Source of the DNA: Sphingobacterium sp. GVS05A
Lineage (GTDB): Bacteria; Bacteroidota; Bacteroidia; Sphingobacteriales; Sphingobacteriaceae
NCBI RefSeq assembly: GCF_019969845.1
Contig: NZ_JAHXYR010000010.1
Span: 269,630-333,629, forward strand
Length of the DNA: 64,000 bases
Direction of reading: 5' to 3'
The notes beneath the pieces are model-generated. The model saw only the letters and a list, made by a program, of their open reading frames with translations, was not told where the DNA came from and made no database searches. Shown piece by piece: positions 17,083-25,439 of this stretch; the stretch's first letter is position 1, and each line of letters begins with the position of its first letter. The position numbers were made by a program, and so were the translations under genes.

Positions 17083-17796
17083 TCAACTGCAATTTAAGAT
17101 GGAAGCCAGCACCTCATCCCGTAGATTTCGGGCGATCGGAATTTTGTAATCTCCGATATGCAACTGATTACCTTCTATGATTGCTATCCTACTTTTATTG
17201 ACAAGATAGGATCGGTGACAGGCGATAAAGTGGTGAGCTGGCAGCGTGCTCATCATCTGTTGGAGGCTGCAATACGTCACTTCACGCGAATCTATCGTCT
17301 GCACGATCACATAGTTGCCCATACTCTGCACGAATAGAATATCGTGAAGAAAAATCTTCTTTAACTGTTTATCCACCTTCAGAAAAATATGCGCATCGGG
17401 AGAAGTTGCCAACATACCTGCCGATGGAGCAGCGGTGCTGAGCACATCTAATGCCCGATTGGCGGCCTTAAAGAAGCGTTCAAAGGGCACTGGCTTTAAC
17501 AGATAATCGACAATTTCCAGCTCATAGCCGCGCAATGCATACTTTTCGTAGGCAGACACAACGATTATCTTGGGCGGATTGCTTAAGCTGGCTATATAAT
17601 CTAAGCCCGATATCTCCGGCATCTCAATATCAAGAAAGATAAGATCAAGGGGATGCGAACGCAGATATTGGCTCAACTCGATCGCATCTTCACATTCAAC
17701 AACAAGCTTCAGAAAATCTATTTTTTCGATGTATGATGCGATTCCTTTGCGCGCAAAAGGTTCGTCGTCAACTATAGCACATTTGATCTCCCTCAT
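17083..17796 (-). CDS. LytTR-family response regulator
   Basis: A 237-residue two-component regulator of the LytR/AgrA type. The receiver domain (about 1-120) has the acidic pocket (IVDDEPFAR), the phospho-accepting Asp in LIFLDIEMPEISG (about residue 54) and the VSAYEKYAL switch. The LytTR DNA-binding domain occupies about 135-235 (FLKVDKQLKKIFLHDILFVQSMGNYV, ACHRSYLVNKSRI). It lies 6 nt after the histidine kinase gene, its evident partner, in an operon headed by a TonB-dependent receptor. Confidence 0.93.
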   Translation of the reverse strand: MREIKCAIVDDEPFARKGIASYIEKIDFLKLVVECEDAIELSQYLRSHPLDLIFLDIEMPEISGLDYIASLSNPPKIIVVSAYEKYALRGYELEIVDYLLKPVPFERFFKAANRALDVLSTAAPSAGMLATSPDAHIFLKVDKQLKKIFLHDILFVQSMGNYVIVQTIDSREVTYCSLQQMMSTLPAHHFIACHRSYLVNKSRIAIIEGNQLHIGDYKIPIARNLRDEVLASILNCS

Positions 17797-17802
17797 AAAC
17801 GA

Positions 17803-18873
17803 TTATATATCAAGTATTAACTCAGCAAAAAAATGCGTTGTGTCGGCATGCGTATTCAAGGTATGTCGCTGCGGATAGAGCAATGCCAACCTCTTTTTCA
17901 GATTGGTAAGTCCTGCCCCCGACTCAGCTATCCTAGCCCGGGGAATTACTGGCTCAACAGCAGCTGTCCCGGATAAACTGTTTGAAATGCTAAAGCATAT
18001 TTTAGTTGTTTGACGTTTGAGACAGATCGCTATCTCGTACTGCCCACGCACATATTTGAAGGCATTTTCTATCAAAGGCTGAAAAAGTAAAGGATGGATG
18101 CTGACACCTGTCCAATCCTCGTCAATGTCTTTACGCACGCTCAATCTTGCCGTCAACCGCTGCTGTTGAAACGCAATATAAGATTTTAAAAATGCAAGTT
18201 CCTGCTCCATGGATACCTTTTCATCCACCGTATAAATCTGGTAGCGCAACAGTTCCGAAAGCTGTTCGACACTTTTTTTTGCCAATGTATTTGATTCATC
18301 AATTTGAAAATAGACCGTGTTGAGTGCATTGAATAGAAAATGTGGATGGTATTGAGTTTTCAATAATTGCAATTCGGTATTTAGCTTGTCAGCTTTGATT
18401 TGTTCAACATAGATACGATTGTCGGCTATATTCCTGTCGCTACGCTCATTCCGCAAAAACATGTAGTAAAGCAGAAACAAGGGAACATAAATCGCATTAA
18501 CCAATATATAATCAATATAACCATCCCCCATATAGATCCAACCCAGGTGTTCGGACACGAAGACCGTTGGATTCAATATCCCCATGATTTGCGCAATGGC
18601 AATGATATACTCGATCGTTACATTTGCTGTAACAACGGGCTTTGCCGCAAAGATCCGAGCAAGTCTACGCCGCCACAGCAGTGTTATGACGTAACAAAAA
18701 ATCACCGAGATGAGCAGTCCCACCGAATGGATCTTAATACCACCAGACCAAAATTCATCTTTCTTGGTTAAATCGGTCACGACACGAAGAATATTGAAAG
18801 AAGCGATACCCCAGAGCGCCGGGCCTAGATATTGTATGGGGTTTACGCTTAATTTTGCTATGATCGCTCTCAT
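17803..18873 (-). CDS. LytS-like membrane sensor histidine kinase
   Basis: A membrane kinase of the His_kinase (PF06580) type. Several hydrophobic segments lie in the first 150 residues. The phospho-acceptor motif follows (TQYHPHFLFNALNTVYFQ, about residues 175-192), then a region preceding the ATPase site (VSIHPLLFQPLIENAFKYV). The last part carries the glycine-rich ATP-lid remnant GAGLTNLKKRLALLYP. ATG 18873 gives 356 residues and lies 4 nt after the preceding stop. A start at 18921 would add 16 residues and overlap the receptor gene by 44 nt. It forms a pair with the LytTR regulator. Confidence 0.9.
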   Translation of the reverse strand: MRAIIAKLSVNPIQYLGPALWGIASFNILRVVTDLTKKDEFWSGGIKIHSVGLLISVIFCYVITLLWRRRLARIFAAKPVVTANVTIEYIIAIAQIMGILNPTVFVSEHLGWIYMGDGYIDYILVNAIYVPLFLLYYMFLRNERSDRNIADNRIYVEQIKADKLNTELQLLKTQYHPHFLFNALNTVYFQIDESNTLAKKSVEQLSELLRYQIYTVDEKVSMEQELAFLKSYIAFQQQRLTARLSVRKDIDEDWTGVSIHPLLFQPLIENAFKYVRGQYEIAICLKRQTTKICFSISNSLSGTAAVEPVIPRARIAESGAGLTNLKKRLALLYPQRHTLNTHADTTHFFAELILDI

Positions 18874-18877
18874 GACA

Positions 18878-21103
18878 TCAATAATTAATACGGCTATTTT
18901 CTTCCAATCGGTCATTGGCACGGTCGCTTTTTAGGTTAGCTTTCTTTCCGCGATGTAATCGATAGGAAAGATTGATCCCCAAGGCTCTACTGTCGTACAA
19001 CTCACGATACTTCCCTTCCATAGCATCACTGCTAAAAATTATTTTCGGCCTGTTGGTCCTGAAAAGGTCATTGGCATAAATATACAAAGTTAATTTATCT
19101 TGCAAGAAGGTTTTGCGTACCGCCGTATTCATAGACCAAAGGGAAGCCATGGTGGCCTGCCCCTCGGCAGTAGACCCGTTCCAGAAACCATTGAGGTCGA
19201 GGCTGAGTTTAAAAGGCAGACTTACCGTATTCTGTACCTGCAAAGAAGGAACCAGCCGCCTGTTGCGATGTACATCAGTTGCCGTCAGCCACTCAAAAGA
19301 GGTATAGTTCAGGTTCCCGTTCAGCTGTATATTCCACTTTTTCAGGGGGGAAATACTGGCCGCATTGAACCGCAGACCAACATTGGATGCATGCTCGAGA
19401 TTCATCGGCATAACGACAGTCCGCCTTTGCTCGTCCAGGTTGTAGCTCTTGCTGATCGCATTTTGCCGCAGGTTATAGCGCAGCTGCAACGAATAGCTGT
19501 TTTTAAACAGCCAGGTCAGTTCCATCGTATGGACAAACTCGGGCTTCAATGCTGAGTTTCCCTTCTCGTACAAATAGGGGTCATTGACTTCAATAAAAGG
19601 GCTCAGGTCTTTGAAATTGGGACGATTGACCCGTCTGTGGTAATTGACCGAAAGCTTTTGTTTCGTATCCAGTGCATAGGTCATCGTCAGGTTGGGAAAG
19701 AAATTTTTATAGGATCTTAGCATGGTAAAATCTGTATCCTTGTCATTTGTGGTCCTGCTCTTAAAAGCAGCATCCTCAAAACGTAGCCCCACATCGATTT
19801 GAAAGAAGTCCGATGGGCTGAACTGCGTCTGCATAAATAGTGCTTTCAGCTGCTCCTCATGCCCGAATGTATTGGTCAGATCGGCACGCCCTTGCCAACT
19901 GTTGTCATTAGCTTGCTGATAAAATGAATTGGTGCGCATATTTACCTGCGTCAATTTTCCACCAAAGGAGGTTGTCATATTTGGCCAGATGTCGAGCATG
20001 TATTTCGACTGTATCGTCGTAATAGTAACCTTTCCTCCCGTCTCACCGCGGAGTTTCTGTTGCAAGGCCACTACTGAACCATCAGCCCCAAATTTGTCCA
20101 GCAGCTGGTCTTGGGTTTCGGATTGTTTAAACTGTTGCCGGTCAAGATAATTTTCCCATTTGGAGCCAGCACCAAGTTGGATCGTTAAATGAGCTCCTGT
20201 ACTAAAGTTATTAAAGGTATGCCCTAAGACATTTCCTGTTGCTATAGTGGAGTCCACCTTTGAAGAGCTGTCAAAGAAATTAGAACGGACAGCTTCCTGT
20301 TTGGTCCGTTCATGATCGTTGATAAGCACATAGGCACCCATTTTCACTTGATCATTTGGCGCATAATCGAGCGTGCCGTTGTAATAATGATTGCGATAAT
20401 TTCTCTTTCTGACGGCGTCCATATCCAATCTTAATGCATTGCTCCCCATATCCCCCCCATTGTTGATATACCTGGTCGAATTAACATCAATTAATTCCGT
20501 TCCATTTGCAAAAGAATAGGTATGCGACATAGTCAATTTGGACATATTGGCTGCGATGGCAATATTTTGGAAGGTCCTGCTATATTTTCCCTGTTCGGCA
20601 TTGGTCGATAAAGATACGCTGAGGCCACCTGCCGTCCGGTTGGCTCGTTTTAGATTGATAAACCGGGCATCACCGTTGGCATCCATTGTAGCATCTGGTT
20701 GCGTAATAAGTTCAACAACATCGAGCGATGCAGCTGGCAGGGAGGATAAATAATTGATCAGATTTTCGCCATCCATAAAATTTGTTTTGCCGTCGACCAG
20801 CAGCTGAATGCCTGCTTGCCCGTTTAAACTGATCTTACCGTTTGCTAAAATGCTCACACCAGGCATTCTGCGCAGCAGCTCCAGCGCACTGCCCGAAGAA
20901 CCGGCGCTGCCTTTAGCCACCTGATAAGTCAGCTTGCCGGGAGCAATCTTGATGGGGTCAACCCGCCCTGACACTTCGACCTCCTTCAACCGTATCGATT
21001 TAATGGTGGTCGTATCCTGCAAAAAACAGCCAGTCTCCCCATAAGCCGTACGGCAAGCAAACAGCATTGTGGCAAACTGCAGATAGATTAATTTTCGGAT
21101 CAT
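18878..21103 (-). CDS. TonB-dependent receptor of the outer-membrane beta-barrel (OMP_b-brl_3) type
   Basis: A 741-residue outer-membrane receptor. A signal peptide (ending near TAYGE) is followed directly by the plug (about 40-150: LKEVEVSGRVDPIKIAPGK, ALELLRRMPGVSILANGKISLNG, VELITQPDATMDANG). The barrel follows, with NYHRRVNRPNFKDLSPF typical of this subgroup. Unlike many relatives, it lacks the N-terminal carboxypeptidase-like domain. It leads an operon with the kinase and LytTR regulator, so the receptor may belong to the stimulus pathway the kinase senses. A perfect inverted repeat touches its start codon. The last residues before the stop are hydrophilic rather than aromatic. Confidence 0.88.
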   Translation of the reverse strand: MIRKLIYLQFATMLFACRTAYGETGCFLQDTTTIKSIRLKEVEVSGRVDPIKIAPGKLTYQVAKGSAGSSGSALELLRRMPGVSILANGKISLNGQAGIQLLVDGKTNFMDGENLINYLSSLPAASLDVVELITQPDATMDANGDARFINLKRANRTAGGLSVSLSTNAEQGKYSRTFQNIAIAANMSKLTMSHTYSFANGTELIDVNSTRYINNGGDMGSNALRLDMDAVRKRNYRNHYYNGTLDYAPNDQVKMGAYVLINDHERTKQEAVRSNFFDSSSKVDSTIATGNVLGHTFNNFSTGAHLTIQLGAGSKWENYLDRQQFKQSETQDQLLDKFGADGSVVALQQKLRGETGGKVTITTIQSKYMLDIWPNMTTSFGGKLTQVNMRTNSFYQQANDNSWQGRADLTNTFGHEEQLKALFMQTQFSPSDFFQIDVGLRFEDAAFKSRTTNDKDTDFTMLRSYKNFFPNLTMTYALDTKQKLSVNYHRRVNRPNFKDLSPFIEVNDPYLYEKGNSALKPEFVHTMELTWLFKNSYSLQLRYNLRQNAISKSYNLDEQRRTVVMPMNLEHASNVGLRFNAASISPLKKWNIQLNGNLNYTSFEWLTATDVHRNRRLVPSLQVQNTVSLPFKLSLDLNGFWNGSTAEGQATMASLWSMNTAVRKTFLQDKLTLYIYANDLFRTNRPKIIFSSDAMEGKYRELYDSRALGINLSYRLHRGKKANLKSDRANDRLEENSRINY

Positions 21104-21104
21104 T

Positions 21105-21132
21105 ATTCGTATTCTTTAATTTGAATACGAAT
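21105..21132 (-). promoter_or_regulatory. Perfect inverted repeat at the receptor start codon
   Basis: ATTCGTATTC (21105-21114) and GAATACGAAT (21123-21132) are perfect 10-bp arms around an 8-nt AT loop. The repeat ends 1 nt upstream of the ATG at 21103. Either a regulator binding here or an RNA hairpin would cover the ribosome-binding site. Confidence 0.5.
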
Positions 21133-21252
21133 GTATAGGCCTAACAGTGATTGCCTAAATAATTTATTCGAACGGTACGATTTGCGGGATGAATGGCCAC
21201 AGCTAAGAGCAGGTACCCAGAGGCATCGGTAAAATAGCAACAATGCAAGAGC

Positions 21253-21281
21253 CAAAAAAGCCACATCTCCCGACGTGGCCT
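21253..21281 (-). terminator. Terminator downstream of the second SusCD locus
   Basis: Read leftwards, GGCCAC and GTGGCT pair around a 10-nt loop and are followed by six T. It lies 66 nt past the stop of the peptidase-like lipoprotein and separates it from the receptor operon. Confidence 0.65.
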
Positions 21282-21346
21282 TCACTTAAATAAACATAAA
21301 CATAAACATATGAACCACCACCTAATTTAGCGGTTTTAACTAACTC

Positions 21347-23206
21347 TTATTTCACATTCACATTAAATGTAAACGTCGCTTGCACGGTTTTCGTTCCTTC
21401 GTACGTATACAGCATTGCCTGCTTAATGGTGTATTTCTTTCCAGTGGTCAAAGCCCCCGGATACTGTCCGATGGAGAACGTAATCGTACTGGCGTTAAAT
21501 TCTGAAAATAAGGCCGCATTGGCTCCCCAGTTGGTGACAGCCCCAGCAGCAGTGAACCAATGCCCGTAGCCTGTGGCCGTATTGTTGGGATTTAAACTTC
21601 CATTCGATTCCACCGCATAGAACTTAATTTTCCCGCCGCTCATCAAACTCGATAGGTCTGCTGAAGATATGGCAAAAGCTTCACCAAGCTGAGCAGCATT
21701 GACACTCACTTGTGTACCCGAATACCCTGTGGCATCTGCCGGGAAGCTCAAGTCATAATTCAACGCGATATCTTTGGGCTGGCTGCTCACCTCATTGTAT
21801 CCTGTCGCTGTGGTACCCTGAATTTTAATTTCGTAAGGCCATTGTTCATCATTGCTATCGTCATCATCCCAGGCATGTGGTTGGTAAACAGATGGGGCAC
21901 CTGTTACAACAAACCACAGCTTGCTACAATTGGCCGGAACAGTAAACGCTACTGTATTCTCCGTACCCTCCGTCCTATCACCGTAGACCCGCGTGCCATC
22001 TTTTAACAAAGCCACATAGCCATATCGCCAACCTGTACGGCTAGCATCCACCGCGTTGAATCCAGCAGCATTTGGCAGCCCCTTAAAAGCCACCGCAACC
22101 TTGGTTCCCGCAGCCGGAACTTCCAATGGAATCACATTGTAACCCGTAGTACCCGGACAGCGATCATAGCTGACGCGGAGACTTCCATTGGACTGCCGGG
22201 TAAATTTGGTCGTCAGCTTACCGATATAATTTTTTCCATAGTCCCTGATACTGTTCAGGTCCCAGGTGACAAAGCGGGTCGCCGCATCATAGATCTCATT
22301 GTTGAGTTGCTTCACATCGATACCCGTTATACGCATATAGGCCTGCACCGGATCTTCGGGTTTTAAAGCCTCCCGCCAGATCCGGCCTATCATATCGATG
22401 CCATGTTTACTGGTCCAATACCAATGGATAAAATAGCTGGCATAACGATATTTCTCGTGATGAATATGGCGATGATAATTTTCGGTATAAACTGTAAAAT
22501 CATGTCCGGAGAACGCTTGATCTGGATAAGTTTGGTAGGCCTGCCATTGCGCTGTCTGCTCCCAAAACCCGTTGCCGCTCGTTCCGCCAAAGCCGTATCG
22601 AAATCCATGCCCCCCTTTTAAGTCTGCAAATACCTGATATTGAAAACTATGCCCGATCTCGTGAGCAATCACAGCACCCACAGGCTTACAGGTGGCCGGA
22701 TTAACCCACAGTGCCCCGATGGTGTCGTCATAACCGCCACCATAAGCCATCCATTCTGTTGTGTAATGAACAAAAATCATCATTTTATACTTATCCAGAT
22801 TGGATCGGTTCACCTTACGTTCTGCAAACTTCAGCGTGTTGACATTCAATGCGTAGAACTGTTCGGCCTTGGCCAAGAGATCATCAATATCGACACGGTA
22901 TTCTTCCGGTACAGCGCTGGCATTGGGATCGTTCTTCCCATAGCTTGCACCCCAGAACACGATAAAATGCTCCGACTGACGGCTGCGCGAATAGGACCAT
23001 TTACTGCCCTTATCGTTATAATCCATCCCAGCAAATTCCTTTGGATTGTAAATTTGCAAAGAATCTGTCCCCACTGTAACGGGCGGTGTAGTGACCTCTT
23101 CCTCGACGGGAAGGGGTACTTCTTTTTTGCTGCATCCCTGCGAAACTAACACCAGCGCTGAGACCAGTGTCAGCAGGAATTTATTCAATAGTTTACTTTT
23201 CATCAT
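21347..23206 (-). CDS. Zinc-peptidase-like lipoprotein (DUF6055 plus DUF4859)
   Basis: A 619-residue lipoprotein (lipobox VLVSQGCS, Cys about 25). The N-terminal half matches DUF6055-type secreted proteins. It carries HEIGHSFQYQ at residues 182-191, and a Glu at 216 in GFWEQTAQW is correctly placed for a third zinc ligand of gluzincins. The middle contains a beta-sandwich region. The last 135 residues form a DUF4859 domain (YAVESNGSLNPNN, GHWFTAAGAVTNWG) that is also present in the fasciclin-like lipoprotein two genes upstream. It is the last gene of the locus. Proteolysis of a surface-bound protein substrate is an inference. Confidence 0.78.
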   Translation of the reverse strand: MMKSKLLNKFLLTLVSALVLVSQGCSKKEVPLPVEEEVTTPPVTVGTDSLQIYNPKEFAGMDYNDKGSKWSYSRSRQSEHFIVFWGASYGKNDPNASAVPEEYRVDIDDLLAKAEQFYALNVNTLKFAERKVNRSNLDKYKMMIFVHYTTEWMAYGGGYDDTIGALWVNPATCKPVGAVIAHEIGHSFQYQVFADLKGGHGFRYGFGGTSGNGFWEQTAQWQAYQTYPDQAFSGHDFTVYTENYHRHIHHEKYRYASYFIHWYWTSKHGIDMIGRIWREALKPEDPVQAYMRITGIDVKQLNNEIYDAATRFVTWDLNSIRDYGKNYIGKLTTKFTRQSNGSLRVSYDRCPGTTGYNVIPLEVPAAGTKVAVAFKGLPNAAGFNAVDASRTGWRYGYVALLKDGTRVYGDRTEGTENTVAFTVPANCSKLWFVVTGAPSVYQPHAWDDDDSNDEQWPYEIKIQGTTATGYNEVSSQPKDIALNYDLSFPADATGYSGTQVSVNAAQLGEAFAISSADLSSLMSGGKIKFYAVESNGSLNPNNTATGYGHWFTAAGAVTNWGANAALFSEFNASTITFSIGQYPGALTTGKKYTIKQAMLYTYEGTKTVQATFTFNVNVK

Positions 23207-23228
23207 TTCAGCTTTTAATGGGTAGAGA

Positions 23229-24197
23229 TCAACTATGTGTGATGGTCAAAAAACGGAAGCGAACGATGTAGGTACCACTTCTGTAGAATTTGATGGTCGA
23301 TACCGGGTTGAGATTACGCCCCAGCGTAGTCGCCGTCCCCACAACGCGGTAATAAGAAATAGGATCACCCGACCAAAATTCTGTACCTACATAAGTACCG
23401 TTCATGATGGGGTATACCAGGCCCGATACGTCAGGATAGCGATAGACCAAGCCCGTATCAGTGACTTCCTCCGGATAATAAGGAGACCAGTTTTTGAAAG
23501 TAGGCCGGTCTCCACGCTTGATGATCTCGCCTTTTTTGGGATTGAATGGCTTGCCGTTTTTATCTTCCCATTGATATACAATTTTGTTTTCCCCTTCAGC
23601 CTGATGTTCTACACTGATCTCATAATCTGTATAAGGTAAAAAATTGGATTCGGCGCCATAGTCCGAACTCGTGCATGACTTAAATAAAATATCCTCCTTT
23701 TTTGCACCGATAATATTAAAATCGAGGATATTTTTAAATTTTTTCTGTCCGGCAATATTGCTTACCTCTACATCGATCGTGTACTGTCCCGGGGTCACAA
23801 ATTGCGTTGCCTGTGTAAACCCTACCCGGCCACCGGTAGCATTGAGCATCATTGGTGGATATTTAGCCTTGCCAATCTTCGCTTTCAACAGCTCCAGGGT
23901 GGTATCCCGCCAGGTGATCTCAGCAAGATAAGTGGATATCTCATGCTCTTTTGAAAACGCTGTTGTCAGTTCGCCGGTTTCCTTGTTCCGTACAGCAAGC
24001 AGGTTCACCGTCAGCGGGGTTGTGCTTCCATTGGCAACAATGGCATCCGTGTACACCACCGCCCCCTGGTTGACTTGCAGATTTTCAACATTATAGCGCA
24101 TATTTTCACTTAAATAACCGATTTGGTCACTCTTGCAGGAATCCAATAGCAATAGGGATAAACCTGCTAAGCCGATTATAAAACTTCGTTTTTTCAT
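23229..24197 (-). CDS. DUF5007-like lipoprotein of a SusCD locus
   Basis: A 322-residue lipoprotein from ATG 24197. An ATG at 24245 would place 16 polar residues before the signal peptide. The lipobox is LLLLDSCKS. The mature part is beta-rich (GYLSENMRYNVENLQVNQGAVVYTD, GTYVGTEFWSGDPISYYRVVG) and resembles DUF5007 proteins found beside SusCD pairs; the family match is from memory and moderate. It lies between the fasciclin-like and peptidase-like genes and is presumably a surface component of the same uptake complex. Confidence 0.65.
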   Translation of the reverse strand: MKKRSFIIGLAGLSLLLLDSCKSDQIGYLSENMRYNVENLQVNQGAVVYTDAIVANGSTTPLTVNLLAVRNKETGELTTAFSKEHEISTYLAEITWRDTTLELLKAKIGKAKYPPMMLNATGGRVGFTQATQFVTPGQYTIDVEVSNIAGQKKFKNILDFNIIGAKKEDILFKSCTSSDYGAESNFLPYTDYEISVEHQAEGENKIVYQWEDKNGKPFNPKKGEIIKRGDRPTFKNWSPYYPEEVTDTGLVYRYPDVSGLVYPIMNGTYVGTEFWSGDPISYYRVVGTATTLGRNLNPVSTIKFYRSGTYIVRFRFLTITHS

Positions 24198-24277
24198 CTG
24201 TTTTATTTTTTCATGTGTGACGAAGCTATCCGATTGATCCAGCATTGCTACAGAATCAATCCAGCTAGTTTCATAAT

Positions 24278-25429
24278 TTATTTGATCTTAATGTTGAATA
24301 CAAAAACAGCATTCAAATCACCTTTTGTTTTCGACTTGTACATGAGGGATTGTCGGACGGTATAGGTGCTACCCACAGTTGTTTGCCCTGGATATTGCAG
24401 CACATTAAAGGTCATCGTTGATGTTGCCAGCTCCGATACAATGCGTGCATCGGTGCCCCATGAGCAAGTTTGCCCTTTCGCATCGAACCAGTGCCCTGGT
24501 GCATTTGCGGTACTGTTTGCATTTAAGCTGCCATCTGGTTGCACGGCGTAGTACGTGATATCCTTGCCCACCAGCGCAGGTATTGCCCCACTTTCCACGC
24601 CATAAAAGCGGGCTAAGCGCGGAAGCAGTACATCTACTGTTGTGCCTGTATAACCCGCTGCATCATATTTAATGCTCAGGTCATAGGTAAAGGTGAGCGT
24701 AGAGCCAGTCTCCACAATTTTAGGCCCCGTGAGGATACGCGGCACAAAATCACCAATAAACGTATGTGTATTGGCCAACACATTCAGCGTCGTTCCTGAG
24801 GCTGTTTTAATCCCGGTAGTCTGACAGTATACCCGCATATCCGCCTGATCATCTTCTTTGACCGTAACAATACCGTCGGGACTGATCTGATCCGCCTCGC
24901 CGCGTACTTTGACGTAGTACAAATAATAAACGGGCTGCGAAGACCAGGCTGCCTTGGGCTGCTTTTGCCTATGATAGAAAAATCCACCCACATTGGCCGC
25001 ATTGCTGATCGTCGTATACGCTGTGCTGGCCGTTTCCAAATCGTAAGGCGCATCGTTGTAGATGTATCCCCTGACTGAGTCTACAGGGATTTCATTCAAA
25101 AACTGGTCAAAAGAATACTGCGCATTTTCATCCACATACTTGACCGAGTCGGTCTTTTGTTTATAATAGCGGTTGACCGAATAATCCGAGGGAGCCCAAA
25201 AAGTCTTCGCTTTGTTAATTTCATCTTTCAGTTTAAAATGGTCAATCACCAGCAGCAAGGTATCAAACATCCCATGGGGATGAGCGGCCAGGTAGTCGTA
25301 AGTAGACAGATTGACTTCGGCTGTATGGAGACCGTCATCCGTCAGATAAGCCGCTTTCTTGCAACCGATCACTGTCAGTCCAAAAGCCAGCAGCAACGCA
25401 AATCGATATAAGGTTTTCATTTTTTTCAA
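24278..25429 (-). CDS. Fasciclin-domain lipoprotein with C-terminal DUF4859
   Basis: A 383-residue lipoprotein (lipobox GLTVIGCK). Residues about 40-215 follow the fasciclin pattern (YDYLAAHPHGMFDTLLLVIDHFKLKDEI... KTFWAPSDYSVNRYY ... and a late TLNVLANTHTFIG). Fasciclin domains bind surface proteins or glycans. The last 140 residues are a DUF4859 domain (YYAVQPDGSLNANSTANAPGHWF) closely resembling the one at the end of the peptidase-like protein in this locus. It lies 10 nt downstream of susD, so it should be part of the same transcript. Confidence 0.8.
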   Translation of the reverse strand: MKKMKTLYRFALLLAFGLTVIGCKKAAYLTDDGLHTAEVNLSTYDYLAAHPHGMFDTLLLVIDHFKLKDEINKAKTFWAPSDYSVNRYYKQKTDSVKYVDENAQYSFDQFLNEIPVDSVRGYIYNDAPYDLETASTAYTTISNAANVGGFFYHRQKQPKAAWSSQPVYYLYYVKVRGEADQISPDGIVTVKEDDQADMRVYCQTTGIKTASGTTLNVLANTHTFIGDFVPRILTGPKIVETGSTLTFTYDLSIKYDAAGYTGTTVDVLLPRLARFYGVESGAIPALVGKDITYYAVQPDGSLNANSTANAPGHWFDAKGQTCSWGTDARIVSELATSTMTFNVLQYPGQTTVGSTYTVRQSLMYKSKTKGDLNAVFVFNIKIK

Positions 25430-25439
25430 GTTTAGTGGT

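Noticed and set aside
21103..21285. A 60-residue minus-strand gene
   Set aside because: It overlaps the inverted repeat and terminator, and its translation shows no family feature.
22640..23149. A 169-residue plus-strand gene
   Set aside because: It lies wholly antisense to the peptidase-like lipoprotein, whose zinc motif confirms the other strand.
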